Of a stretch of 64,000 nt of DNA, positions 53,826 to 64,000 are shown one piece after another. The position numbers were made by a program, and so were the translations under genes. Under the pieces are notes generated by a model. That model was not told the origin of the DNA. It searched no databases and saw nothing but the letters and a program-made list of their open reading frames with translations. Position 1 is the first letter of the stretch; each line of letters starts with the position of its first letter. The stretch is from NCBI RefSeq assembly GCF_020882245.1, contig NC_083597.1, forward strand, positions 45,982,152 to 46,046,151. The letters run 5' to 3'. Origin of the DNA: Rhopalosiphum padi (Eukaryota; Arthropoda; Insecta; Hemiptera; Aphididae).

Positions 53826-54352
53826 TTTATGTTCTCGACTTAAACCAACCGTTTGAATTTTCCTCCACCAATTTTGGCCTAAATAAAATCTGCATCTTTT
53901 CATTTAAACTGATAGGCACATGATTAATAATGATAAGTTTATTGCTTTTTAAAATTCGGCAAATATTATTTTAATTGAAAAATTGATTTTATTTTTTAGA
54001 AATTCAGATTTGAGATGTGTAAATGTTTTAATATAAGTACCTATAATTTTACTAGGAAGTAAAAAAATACCAGTGGTATATAATTATTATTTTTCAAGCC
54101 ATGGGTTGTAAGAAATCGTATTAATAATTTTGGGCAACTTTTAAAAGTTTCATCTACAAATATTGAATCAATTTCATATAAGAATTTTAAAAACTGGACG
54201 AAATTCATGAATTCGTTTAGATAAAGCTGGAGATATTCGTGTACCCACTTGTCATTTTTTTTTATTTCATGACGCAATTCATATGTAGATTGATACCAGC
54301 TGGGTACAATTGTTACAAACATTGATTTGTATAGTTGAATACGATGGATCAC
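53826..54352 (-). pseudogene. Broken MULE-type (Mutator-like) transposase
   Basis: Two minus-strand frames together retain the core of a MULE-type DDE transposase. The upstream frame (54352-54041) has FVDETFKSCP at residues 65-74, the family's D-G-T-F-K-x-C-P motif with its first catalytic Asp kept but the usual Gly changed to Glu, then THGLKN and IPLVFF. The second block continues with IIFAEF, a stop, then KAI (53969-53940), equivalent to the family's ADFE-KA motif: the second catalytic Asp has become Glu and the next codon is a stop (53951-53949). Another stop (53906-53904) precedes CRFYLGQNWWRKIQ (53894-53853) and VGLSREHK. The blocks are in different frames, so there is at least one frameshift. 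The N-terminal region and the C-terminal catalytic Glu region are missing or unrecognisable. Known MULE transposases are several hundred residues; about 175 codons remain. This is a dead element. Family assignment is from recalled motifs, without a search. Confidence 0.8.
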
Positions 54353-55441
54353 GTTGTGATTCGAACATTATCATTTTATGAAAATCTTTGAATAAATACA
54401 AATGCTTACAACTTAATTATTTCTTATCGTTGACTTTTTTAATAAAATGTTAAATTATATAATAAATTTAATATATTTTTATCGACGTCGTAATAAATAA
54501 ACGATAAAATGAAATAAACTCTATAAACACTAAGTTTCAATTAATTTAAAAAACGTACGTTGTTAATAAATCTTCATGTTATACTTCAAATGAATTTACT
54601 AAAATTATTGGTAAAGTTTATAAATGAGCTAAATTAATTGAATAAAAAATCAACTGAACATAAAGATTATCTTATTAAATATTTATTTTTTTCTTGGCGC
54701 ATTTTTAAAAATAAATAAATAATTTCATTTTTTTATTAAAATGTCGATATTTTGATAAATGATACTATAAATAAAATAATTTTAAATGGCATTACCACTG
54801 CATGTTATTTATTTTTAATATAATTTTTTTAATCTCACTCGATTATATATCTTAAACCTTACTTTTGTAGGAGTATAGCCACCAACTGTTTTCTGTTTTT
54901 CTATTTTTAAATCGTTTTTGACATTTAATCGTCTAAAATTGATATTGAAAATTTATTATTTATACAGTTTAGAAAATAAATCGTGTTCTGGAAAGTTGTC
55001 ATTGTCGTATAATGTCATTTATACTCATTAAAAAGTTATAGATAAACGTCAAAACTCAAAATCGTAGAAACAAATATATTACGTTAAAACTAATACAATC
55101 AGAATAAGGAATAACAAATTTCCAGAACAATATTAAACACGATGAATGGTGATAATACAATTATTAACTGTTAATACAAAAAAAAATATTATTATTAATT
55201 GTATTAACAAATAATAACTATTATTTCTATTACACGCGCATATTACGTATATTGTTACCAAAGATAGAGCGATTGTCATATTTGTACATGATAAGCCACT
55301 GTGTTTTTAACTAGTATTATTAGTTATTAAATATAATAATTATGAATAATAATTAAATAGTATATAACAGTTAGTCACTGTTTGAAATTCATCTCTAAAT
55401 ATACTTATATAACTACAACAGTAGTTGATAACTAGATGTCT
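54353..55441. other. AT-rich non-coding DNA, no gene seen
   Basis: Lies upstream of the transposase remnant. The remnant's frame stays open for only a few more codons before a stop near 54370. No MULE terminal inverted repeat was found here. Confidence 0.5.
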
Positions 55442-55495
55442 AGACCAGATAGTAGATACCATAGACGGTACCAATCACCAGATCTACTCTGGTCT
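55442..55495. repeat. Hairpin-forming inverted repeat
   Basis: AGACCAGATAGTAGAT (55442-55457) and ATCTACTCTGGTCT (55482-55495) pair over 14 bp with a 2-base bulge and a 24-base loop. The stem is shorter than a usual animal microRNA precursor. There is no known microRNA seed that I can recognise. Confidence 0.7.
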
Positions 55496-56934
55496 TGTGT
55501 CAATTAAATTGGTACGTCATGTATGAATTTTAAAATCAATTTTCTTCGAAATAAACGACAAAAGGATAGAATGAATTACTACATCCATTAAATTAAGCAG
55601 TATTTATAGCAATTGAATTTAATAAAGAGAGAACCGGGCTTTAACAGTGTAAAATTAAACTAATTACTATGCCTTACATTACTATTTAAGCACTGCATTA
55701 GTGTTCATCAATGGAGTTGAACGAGTTATCTGAGGTGGTAATATTATTATATAATTTGTGCTTACATTATTCACATAAATATTATGTATCTTATAACATA
55801 GGATTTATAAACTGTTTTTATCCATATTATATAGTCAAATACTGACTAACACGTGTCTGTAACTACGACAGCAATTAATAAACCGAACACAATGTCATAA
55901 CCTGCAACTAGTGAAATGTAATAAATACTCCAAACCGGGTCACTAATTAATAGTCTTGATTTTATAACGTTGCCTAATTTTTTTTTATATAAATCAAAAT
56001 GCAAATATCTTTTTTTAAATATTGCGATAACTATAATAGTTTTACATCAGCTATGTATGCAAAATACATATCATATTACATTTAACTATGTTTTAGTTCA
56101 TCCAATTAAATATAATAGGTTCAATGCGATGACGAAACCAAACTGAAATAAAAATGAATAAAAAATAACTGTTTTCAAACATTAATGACACTATTCATCG
56201 GTATAAAATCAAACCTAAAGTTCTTTAAATGTACACATTATACTAAAGAATAACTTATTTTTAAAACTAAATAAAAATATTATTCATAAAAAATAATGTA
56301 AATAATTTAGAACGTGCAGATCCCGTACATAAACATCTCATAAATATTTTTATTTATTTACATTTGGCCTTTAAATGTTCAAATAGAATAAATAGATGCT
56401 TTTTAGTTTCACTCGGTTTGTTGTTATCCTTGTCAGATGTCAATATTATTTATTTATTTTATTTCTCCTTTATTTATTTATAATTTATGATGACTTCACT
56501 TTATTTATTTCATGCAACTCCAACCAATCTTTTAATCGATAAACTCGTTAAAAGTTGTGTATACAAAAACCAAAAGTAAACTTTTGTGATCGATCGCATT
56601 ATTACTCGTAGGTATTTAAAACGTATACATGCGGAAGAATAATGTTTTCGGTGTGACAACGTGTGATTTGAAACCAAATAATAATACCGCCATGCACTGT
56701 GACGTCGTCGTTGAACGAAATCGAATTTTTCTTTTTCGTTAAGATATATAGGATATACCTATCATGGTATAGTATAAAGTACCTATAATAAGATAACACG
56801 CGATATTTTACATATTATTATTATTATATAATTTACCGTACCCAAGTCTTAATATATACTATGTTGCGTAATTAAAATGGAATATTCATGATAAATCGAC
56901 ATCGCTGAAGGTTTCAATGGATTAATAATATATA
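55496..56934. other. AT-rich non-coding DNA, no gene seen
   Basis: No supportable feature. The 65-codon minus-strand frame at 56602-56799 shows no motif. Confidence 0.55.
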
Positions 56935-57420
56935 AGGGAAATGAATCCCGCGTATTAATACGCTCTGCCGGGTATACGGTAATAAGCGTGTTAGATACAT
57001 ATAGCGCGTTACACCCGTGTTAGGTGTAACCCCTATATATATTTATGGCTTTCGAACCGTTGCGCTGTGTACAAGTTTTAAAGGACTTGGACTAGCCGGG
57101 CAACGGCCGACGGAATAGAATATATTTTGGCGAACAAGGAATGATAATATAATAGTAACAACAACATATAGCGGGCCTGTTCAATAGTCGGCGCATTACA
57201 TAATATTTCATACTTAAATTATTATTTGCAATACACAGGCTCGCTTCCTGCAGTGATATTGTTAGCGCGATCCATGTTAGCGCTGAATATACAAGTAGAA
57301 AATATATGTGCAACAACGCGCTAATATAGGTTATTTAACTTGTTTGATTTTGGCGAATCAAAACGTCGTAGTAGTCATTAACGCGTACGTTACAACTAAA
57401 TTTCGAACAAATACGTATTG
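56935..57420. promoter_or_regulatory. CpG-rich island, candidate regulatory region
   Basis: This is the largest CpG-rich patch in the window, with many CG dinucleotides (CGCG, GCCGGG, GGGCAACGGCCGACGG, GCGCGATCC). It includes a perfect inverted repeat GTTACACC (57008-57015) / GGTGTAAC (57023-57030) around a 7-base spacer. The half-site resembles the T-box binding word AGGTGT, which is only suggestive. A 74-codon minus-strand frame (57092-57316) overlaps but has no family motif. Composition fits a promoter, an enhancer or an unrecognised exon. Confidence 0.3.
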
Positions 57421-58573
57421 TATTTTATAGTTTTCCCGGTTTTTAATGTAGAAGATCGATAGCATAATTTATTTTATTAACTAAGAGATTTTTTTTTGTC
57501 GCGAAACAATTTCAACGGAATCTCAGTAATGCGCGAATGAGAAATCTTTTCAGTATTTAAGCTCACTGTATACTTAGTTCGTAATAAATTATATATAAAC
57601 TTCCTGGATTTCAATAAATTTTTTTTTTTTATTAGCTTAATAATAGATTTAAATATGACTTGAGTTTATTTTTTTTAGGAAGATTATGACAATAATATTA
57701 TCAATGGTGACAAGGCATCTTGAATAGGCAAATTAGCTACACCAGTGTCGTAAGATTGTTTTTTAGCATCTCAAAATAAAAATAAAATTTATACAAGACT
57801 TATTATTATGTACACTTAACTGACATATTTTGTTTTGATAGAAAATTCTACTTATATATTATAGCCATTTTTATTTACTTTTTTTATATACCCACGCAAA
57901 TTATTCGCACCATATAATTTTACATTTGATTACGATTAATATTCATACAAATTAACACCTAAAATAAAACACACATTAACTTTGACGCGTTTCATTTATA
58001 ATACTAACGACGTTGTTGATTAATGGTTGGTTTAAAACTGTATTATTTACATTTGTTTACATCAAAATTAAATTTATTATAACAATACGTGTACATATTA
58101 TATCTTTATCATATTATAATCAATTGTTTAACAGTTTAAATAAGTAAATTTACATAAATAAATAGATTATGAATCGTGGTAGTTGCAAGTGAAATTTTTT
58201 ATAACCTTAACAAAATGTGTCAAATTTCTAACTACAAACACTCAAAAAATTATTGTGGATTTACGCTTGATTTTTTTTTTTTAATTCCATTGTTAAACAT
58301 TTTTAAGGAGTATTTCTTTTTAAACATTTTAACGGAGAAAATTATTTTTTACCGACATCTTATCAAGGTTACAAAAAAATTATTTTAATAATAATATTAA
58401 AGTTTTTACAATTAATGTTTGTGTTTAAAAAAACATATCATTATAAAATCAAATACAATATGAACTGTATTTTATTCTAATATCACAGAATAAATGAAAT
58501 ATATTTTGTCTATTATCTGCTAATATTATTAATCATTTTTTGGTTACCATATGGACATCAAAAGTTGATTTGT
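57421..58573. other. AT-rich non-coding DNA, no gene seen
   Basis: T-tracts and A-tracts only. The 70-codon plus-strand frame at 58176-58388 is Phe/Lys/Asn-rich, as expected from composition. The last bases before 58574 may belong to the family R copy whose right end follows. Confidence 0.5.
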
Positions 58574-58725
58574 CTTCGCTCAAAGTAATTTAAGACATTC
58601 ATCGTATACAATGATTTATTATTAAATTAAACTTAAACACATCCATTACAGTACTTACTCGATGAAGAGATATATTCAATTCTTACTGTACAGCAGATCT
58701 GTTATCTACTTTTCTCCTTTTTTTT
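58574..58725 (+). repeat. Repeat family R, right end and tail
   Basis: CTTCGCTCAAAGTAATT (58574-58590) is a degenerate family right terminus. The tail TCGTATACAATGATTTATT, ATTAAATTAAACTTAAACACAT and a TACTCGATGA block then matches the tails at 52.8 and 4.6 kb. The left end was not found. Confidence 0.5.
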
Positions 58726-61700
58726 TTTAAGTTAAATTAAATATAATATTTTATTTTAAAAAATAAATTAGATAGAATTCTAGATGTTCACTTTTTTCTA
58801 AATTAAATAAAAATTATCTCGATATATTTTATCGTAAGTATTAAATTAAGTAAACAAGTCTTTAAGTTTTTTTTGTAAGTGTTTTATGACCTTCTTCAAA
58901 ATAATAATTATTTTAAAATTGTTACTAATATATTATTTACGTACGTAATTGTATATAGACTCATACCACAAAACATAGTTTGTGAATCTTTTGTGGTATA
59001 ATATACATCAGTGCTCTCCACAACTGTAGGTATACGAAACATCAGACTACAGAACTAAACTAAATTATTATTAATTTATTAAACATTGAATTGTAAAGTT
59101 AATGTTATAAGCGAACTCTAAATTCTAGATTTTAGCTTTGAAAAATAAAAATGATTTCTTAATTTCTTGATATGAACATTTCTTAAATTACCAGAGCTCC
59201 ATAAGCAATCCTCTTGAAATATACTAATAGTATGAATAAATAATAAATATTTTTCCAAAGGGATAACTCGTATAGCATACGTTATCACTATAATATACGA
59301 TACAAATTCAAAATTATAATAATATTGTAACACATACGATTACACACGACTACACGACCATTAAAAACACATAATATGCTAAACGTGTCTAGTATATCGT
59401 GTGCCATGAAGTTTTCATCAACTTACAATCAGTAACCAAACATGTTAGAAGTTGTTTTTGATTCAATCCATTTTGCTCCAAGCATTGAAGCGTGTAGCAA
59501 CTGAAATATTGCTTTGGTAGAAAGTTATACAATACGACTTTGCAGCTGATTCTTGTCACTCGCAAAATAGTTTTAAACGTACATTGCAACACGTTACCTA
59601 TAGTAAAAATAAACACTTCAAATCTAAATCGAATGCGTGTAATTTTAATATAATTAATTATAGCTACGTGTGCAGTTTTTCGATTGTAATATTGTTAATC
59701 ATTGTTTTTACATTATATAATATTATTATTATTATAATCACAAAATGCATATTGAATATATTCAAAAGTGCTTTTAAATAAAATTATAATTATTTTAATC
59801 AGAAATACGTTGAAATTAGATAGAAAAAACATTTACAAACGAATTTATTTTGGTTGGATTAAAAGTTTTACATGTTTAATTCCCGAGTAGTGTAAATTCT
59901 ATTTTATAAATGATCAAATATTAATTTTTTATTGATGATGTACCTTAATACGTATTTATTTCTGTTTAAAATGTATTTATAAATTATACAAGTATAATTA
60001 GTGTATGTATCATTATTATATTTACAATTTCAATGTAAATAATATTAAATAAGTATTTAATAAAAGCATTGATAAAAAAATAAATAAACTCCTATATGAC
60101 TAGACTTTATGTACTGGAAGGTGAAAACTTTTTGGACTGAGAACAAATGGTAAGGACTGGATGTGAAACCCTCAAAGACCATGAATCATTAATATCTCGT
60201 GGGATCCATTAGCATCGCCGGATATTCAAGAACAATTTTGTTGTTTCATAAGAGTAAAGGACTCCACATTTTATGACATAATATACCTAATTTAATTTTG
60301 CTTCCCAGTTCCCAATTCTACCATCATCTAACATGACGAAGAGATGTAAAAGCTTCCGGTAAAAACGAAATAATTATATATTTATATCACTGTGCGAGGT
60401 TATATGAATATGTGATATGTTATTTTATGACTTGCTACCAAATTGGGATTTTTTTTACCTAACCTATATTTTAAATACAATTTCCTATATTTACTTCAAT
60501 TTCTACATAAAATACTAATGCTATAATGTTGGAATCATCATCGCTGTTCTTTGAATTTATATATTTCCTAATATCTTCAATATTCTTAATATTAATGTAC
60601 GTTTACAACTAACTGGAAGAATTTTTACTTGATAGTTATAACTTTATAAGTAATATCGACCTTAAATGTGGTACATGTCTGCTGTAACACATCGATACGT
60701 AATAATAAAATGTAAGCGACAAGCGCTGTTTTTAAATGTAATTAACTTAGTGTTCTGAACAAAAATAAAGTCCACCCGTTATACAAAGATTAAGTTTAAA
60801 TATTATATGCATATATATTTAAAATGTTTTATAACATTTTCACAATAATACAATTTAAAAAAAATAATAAAATAAAATGCAAACAATTTGCATAAACTTC
60901 AATTATTTTTTATTATCGTTGTCGAACAATATCATAAAATATAAATCAAAACAATTGGATTCAATGATGGCGATGATAATGATGATCGTTAAACAACGTT
61001 TAGCATACAAATATAACCATCATCAAGGCGTTTTCGATAAATTCGAAATTCTATGTCACGTATCACTATTGCTGTACCAACATATATAGTTGTAATGTAT
61101 ACGATTACCTAATGCGCTTTCAACTTAAACATCGTATTACTTTATTTTTTTGCAAATAAATATGATATGTAACACTCGATTTTTAAATGTGTTTTTTCAT
61201 TCAATAAGAAAACGAATTACCGACGGTGGTGTACATTTTTTGATATCTTATATAGCCTAAGGTCGTAAATGTCAATAATACCTACGTACTATATTAGCCG
61301 TACAATAACAATTTTTTAAAATTGCATACTCTTCTGTTAATATTTATTCTTGAGGTACTTGTGATAAATAATATTAAAATATTTAACAATTTCTTAAAAT
61401 AAATTTCATCATACACTGGAAGAATTCCTTTGCAGTTTTTAAATATTTATATTCAGTATGAAATTGTTAGATGTTACATTTTTATTCCGTAGTTTATGTA
61501 TATTACAAACGTTTTGCAATTTACAGGTTAATCCAGTTTTTAATTTACATTTTCTCATTTCACACATTTATAGTTATATTTAAATAATTTAGATTTAATT
61601 TAAAATAAATCTGTTTTTATAACAACACGAACATTTAAAATATTTGAAATTAATGTTTACAAGTACCCAAGTAAAATTAAATGCATTTATCTAATTCGAT

Positions 61701-63495
61701 ATTCGATATTCACTTTATTTTTTTATTTTAAGTTTTTTATCCAATCACACTAATTTGAGATTTTTATACCACGCTTGACGGATTCAAATAATATTTTGAA
61801 AATATATCTTCTTAAAGAAAAATTATATTTTAAAATATTCAATTGATTTATAATCAAATAGTCGTATAGTAATATCTTATGAATTATAACATATTATCAT
61901 CTTATACATTATATTTTTCACCGAAATATTACTTATAAGAATAACGATTTCGCTATTTTATCGTTCGCCTTAAAACACTTACCGAAGTGAAGCACATACC
62001 TATCTTGATCACATGATAACGTAGTTATTGTTTGTTGTGTTATATAACTTATATATATATAGTAACTATAGTTTGTGTATAAATGCGTAAACATGCGAAG
62101 TCACACTGCACTGTACTGTCTGTACTATAATGTAAGCAGTTTATTTTTAAAATACTTTTAACATAACCTCTAGAAAACATTATCTGACTATACATAAATG
62201 TAAAGCGCAGTGATCAACAATGAACACCATTCAAGTTTGAACCCGGAACAGTGAACAGTGGGTTTAAGTGGGTTTAAAGTATGTTTGCCGAACAAAAATA
62301 TTAAAAAAATTGTATCGGATAATTAAATTTTCGATAGGTATTACTTATTGTTAAGTTTTTATTGATGTCCAATTCGCAGGTTGCTAACATCACACACATT
62401 TTAACACGATAGGTTTGGTTTTATTGCCCGTACACGCATATAAGTATCGATATAATAATTAATTAAAATAAATAATTTTCAATCCGTAATGGTATACATT
62501 GTGTATAACAACTTTCCGATTCGTCGGTGTGTTTGAACTTAAACCATCACCCTTTATATTTCCACTTCGTCAATAAATATGTTATAGTAACTTATATTAG
62601 GTACATAATGGATGGTTTACATAAATAAGCACTGTCATCAGTACATTTTGCCAATTTCCAAATATTATCCTACTGTCGACTTGTTTGTCAAAGTGGAAAT
62701 CAACTATATATTTGGTTGAAAAATACAAGAATTTTATCTAATTACTTGATTATTTTCGAAAACCTCAAAAATATATTTATTTAAACCGTTTGATTTAAGT
62801 TTTTAAGGTTTTTATATTTTTTTTTAATATAGTAAGAAGTAACATAAACGTTTTATTAAGTTATAGTTAAATATTTTAATAAATCCAAATGCATTGTTTA
62901 CAATTGGACAATTTAAAATTATAAAAGTTAATGTTTGAAACAAAATCTGAAAACTTATAAAAAGTTTTATAGTGCTTTTATAACCCTGAAATGTGTTCAC
63001 TGAAAAAATAAAACAAACGGTTTCCTTGCTTCGCTCAATAGGTATCTAAAACTAATGAACAATTTAAAATAAAAGCACTTAAAGAGAACATAAAGCAAAC
63101 GCTTTAGGAAATTGTATCTTTGATGTCAACTTATTTGTGTCTTCATATACTATTAAAATACAGTTGAAATGTAATATTATTTTGCTAGTTTGCAACCTTT
63201 AGTTTTTAAAATAGACTTCTTAACTTTTGCTTAAGTATTATTTTTTAGTATACTAAAAATAAAAATTTCATCACTTTATAGTTTATTGTATATAATTTAA
63301 AATGTACCTACGAACATTATCTGTGTTCAAAAAATGGATATTTCAAATATTCAATTTTTAAGCAATATATACGTATATTATAAATATTACCTACAAGTTA
63401 AAGATAGTATATAGCTCACATATAGCTTGACAATTAAAATACCTAATCTTTTTACCTTTTATGTTGATAATGGAACAATTGACTCTAATATTAAA
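58726..63495. other. AT-rich non-coding DNA, no gene seen
   Basis: Several 65-75-codon frames (minus 59118-59333 and 59389-59616; plus 59584-59781 and 60877-61089) lack recognisable motifs. A less AT-rich stretch at 60110-60350 has stops in all frames. A small tandem, GTGGGTTTAA twice, lies near 62258-62277. Confidence 0.5.
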
Positions 63496-63692
63496 GCTAA
63501 CAACGTACAGTTTGTTCTACTCAATGCAAATTTGCTATATTGTGTGTTTATAAGACGGAGACAACACATGTGGGTGTAGCACAGTAGCGTCCTTTTGACG
63601 CTAACAATACAAAATTGGTTCTGTTGAACTCGAATTTGGTATATTCTATATTAATTGTAAAACAGAAACAACATAATATGCGGGTGTAACGT
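63496..63692. repeat. Two-unit tandem repeat, period 104
   Basis: Unit 1 starts GCTAACAACG at 63496 and unit 2 GCTAACAATAC at 63600. Shared blocks in order are the GCTAACAA start, TTGTTCT/TTGGTTCT, an AATTTG(C/G)TATATT block, GACGGAGACAACA / AACAGAAACAACA, and a shared TG(T/C)GGGTGTA word. Unit 2 has small insertions. It looks like two decayed units of a larger repeat family, possibly a transposon terminus or satellite. Confidence 0.7.
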
Positions 63693-64000
63693 GTAAAATA
63701 AATGTATTTTTCAATTGACAATATTATTTATGCTATATGCTGTACTTGTACTTACCAATATGGTACAATATATTTTACGTTTAATTATTCAAAATACACA
63801 TAATATATGATTGTAGATTATATAGGTACTGTATAGAGATTTTATGATTTAAATTCTTCTGATATAAATTATAAATTTATGATGAAATATTTTTCCTTCG
63901 TAAGTAACTTTTTTAAATGTTAATTATAATTAAGAAGTCTCAAAATATAATAGTTGCAATCCTACTTTTATTATATAGGAACTACAATATATGATGGAAT
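63693..64000. other. AT-rich non-coding DNA to window end
   Basis: Nothing beyond A/T-rich sequence was seen. Confidence 0.6.

Noticed and set aside
60110..60350. Less AT-rich stretch that reads like coding sequence for short runs
   Set aside because: Interrupted by stops in every frame and no recognisable domain.
1..64000. CRISPR arrays, bacterial operons, riboswitches or integrated virus genes
   Set aside because: The sequence is eukaryotic in character; no regularly spaced repeats, bacterial gene structure or viral protein motifs were seen.

Overview
This 64 kb window is AT-rich (by eye roughly a quarter G+C) eukaryotic nuclear DNA. The texture is that of an insect, and most like an aphid: runs of TACCTA/GGTACCTA, many poly-A, TA and TAA tracts, and repeat families that look like those I associate with aphid genomes. 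No database comparison was possible, so the organism is an inference.

No intact protein-coding gene is visible. The longest open frames are about 100 codons, which is not surprising at this base composition, and the two longest are explained by mobile DNA: one lies inside a fold-back element (11821-12149) and one is part of a broken MULE-type transposase (53826-54352, minus strand). The window is best read as intergenic sequence or the inside of very large introns, seeded with transposon remains.

Layout: 1-8 kb is low-complexity DNA with a short copy (about 4.4 kb) of a dispersed repeat that I call family R here. A longer R copy sits at 8.3-9.2 kb. A CpG-richer patch at 10.2-10.57 kb may be a promoter and first exon on the minus strand. 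A fold-back element lies at 11.8-12.1 kb. A cluster of TTCnnGAA palindromes lies at 20.9-21.0 kb. Two more R copies are at 25.1-27.6 kb. A MITE with 25-bp terminal inverted repeats lies at 40.7-41.2 kb, followed by a CpG-richer patch at 42.4 kb and a cluster of TTTAACTCTCAC motifs at 42.9-43.2 kb. A G-poor, A+C-skewed block spans about 46.9-47.8 kb. A complete tRNA-derived SINE with perfect 11-bp target-site duplications lies at 49.2 kb. R-family ends are at 52.7 and 58.6 kb, with the MULE pseudogene at 53.8-54.4 kb and a CpG-rich patch at 57 kb between them. A two-unit tandem repeat of period 104 closes the window at 63.5-63.7 kb.

No genes can be linked into a pathway. The best-supported elements are the SINE, the MITE, the fold-back element and the MULE pseudogene. 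The least explained are the palindrome cluster at 20.9 kb, the TTTAACTCTCAC cluster at 43 kb and the CpG-rich islands in otherwise AT-rich DNA.
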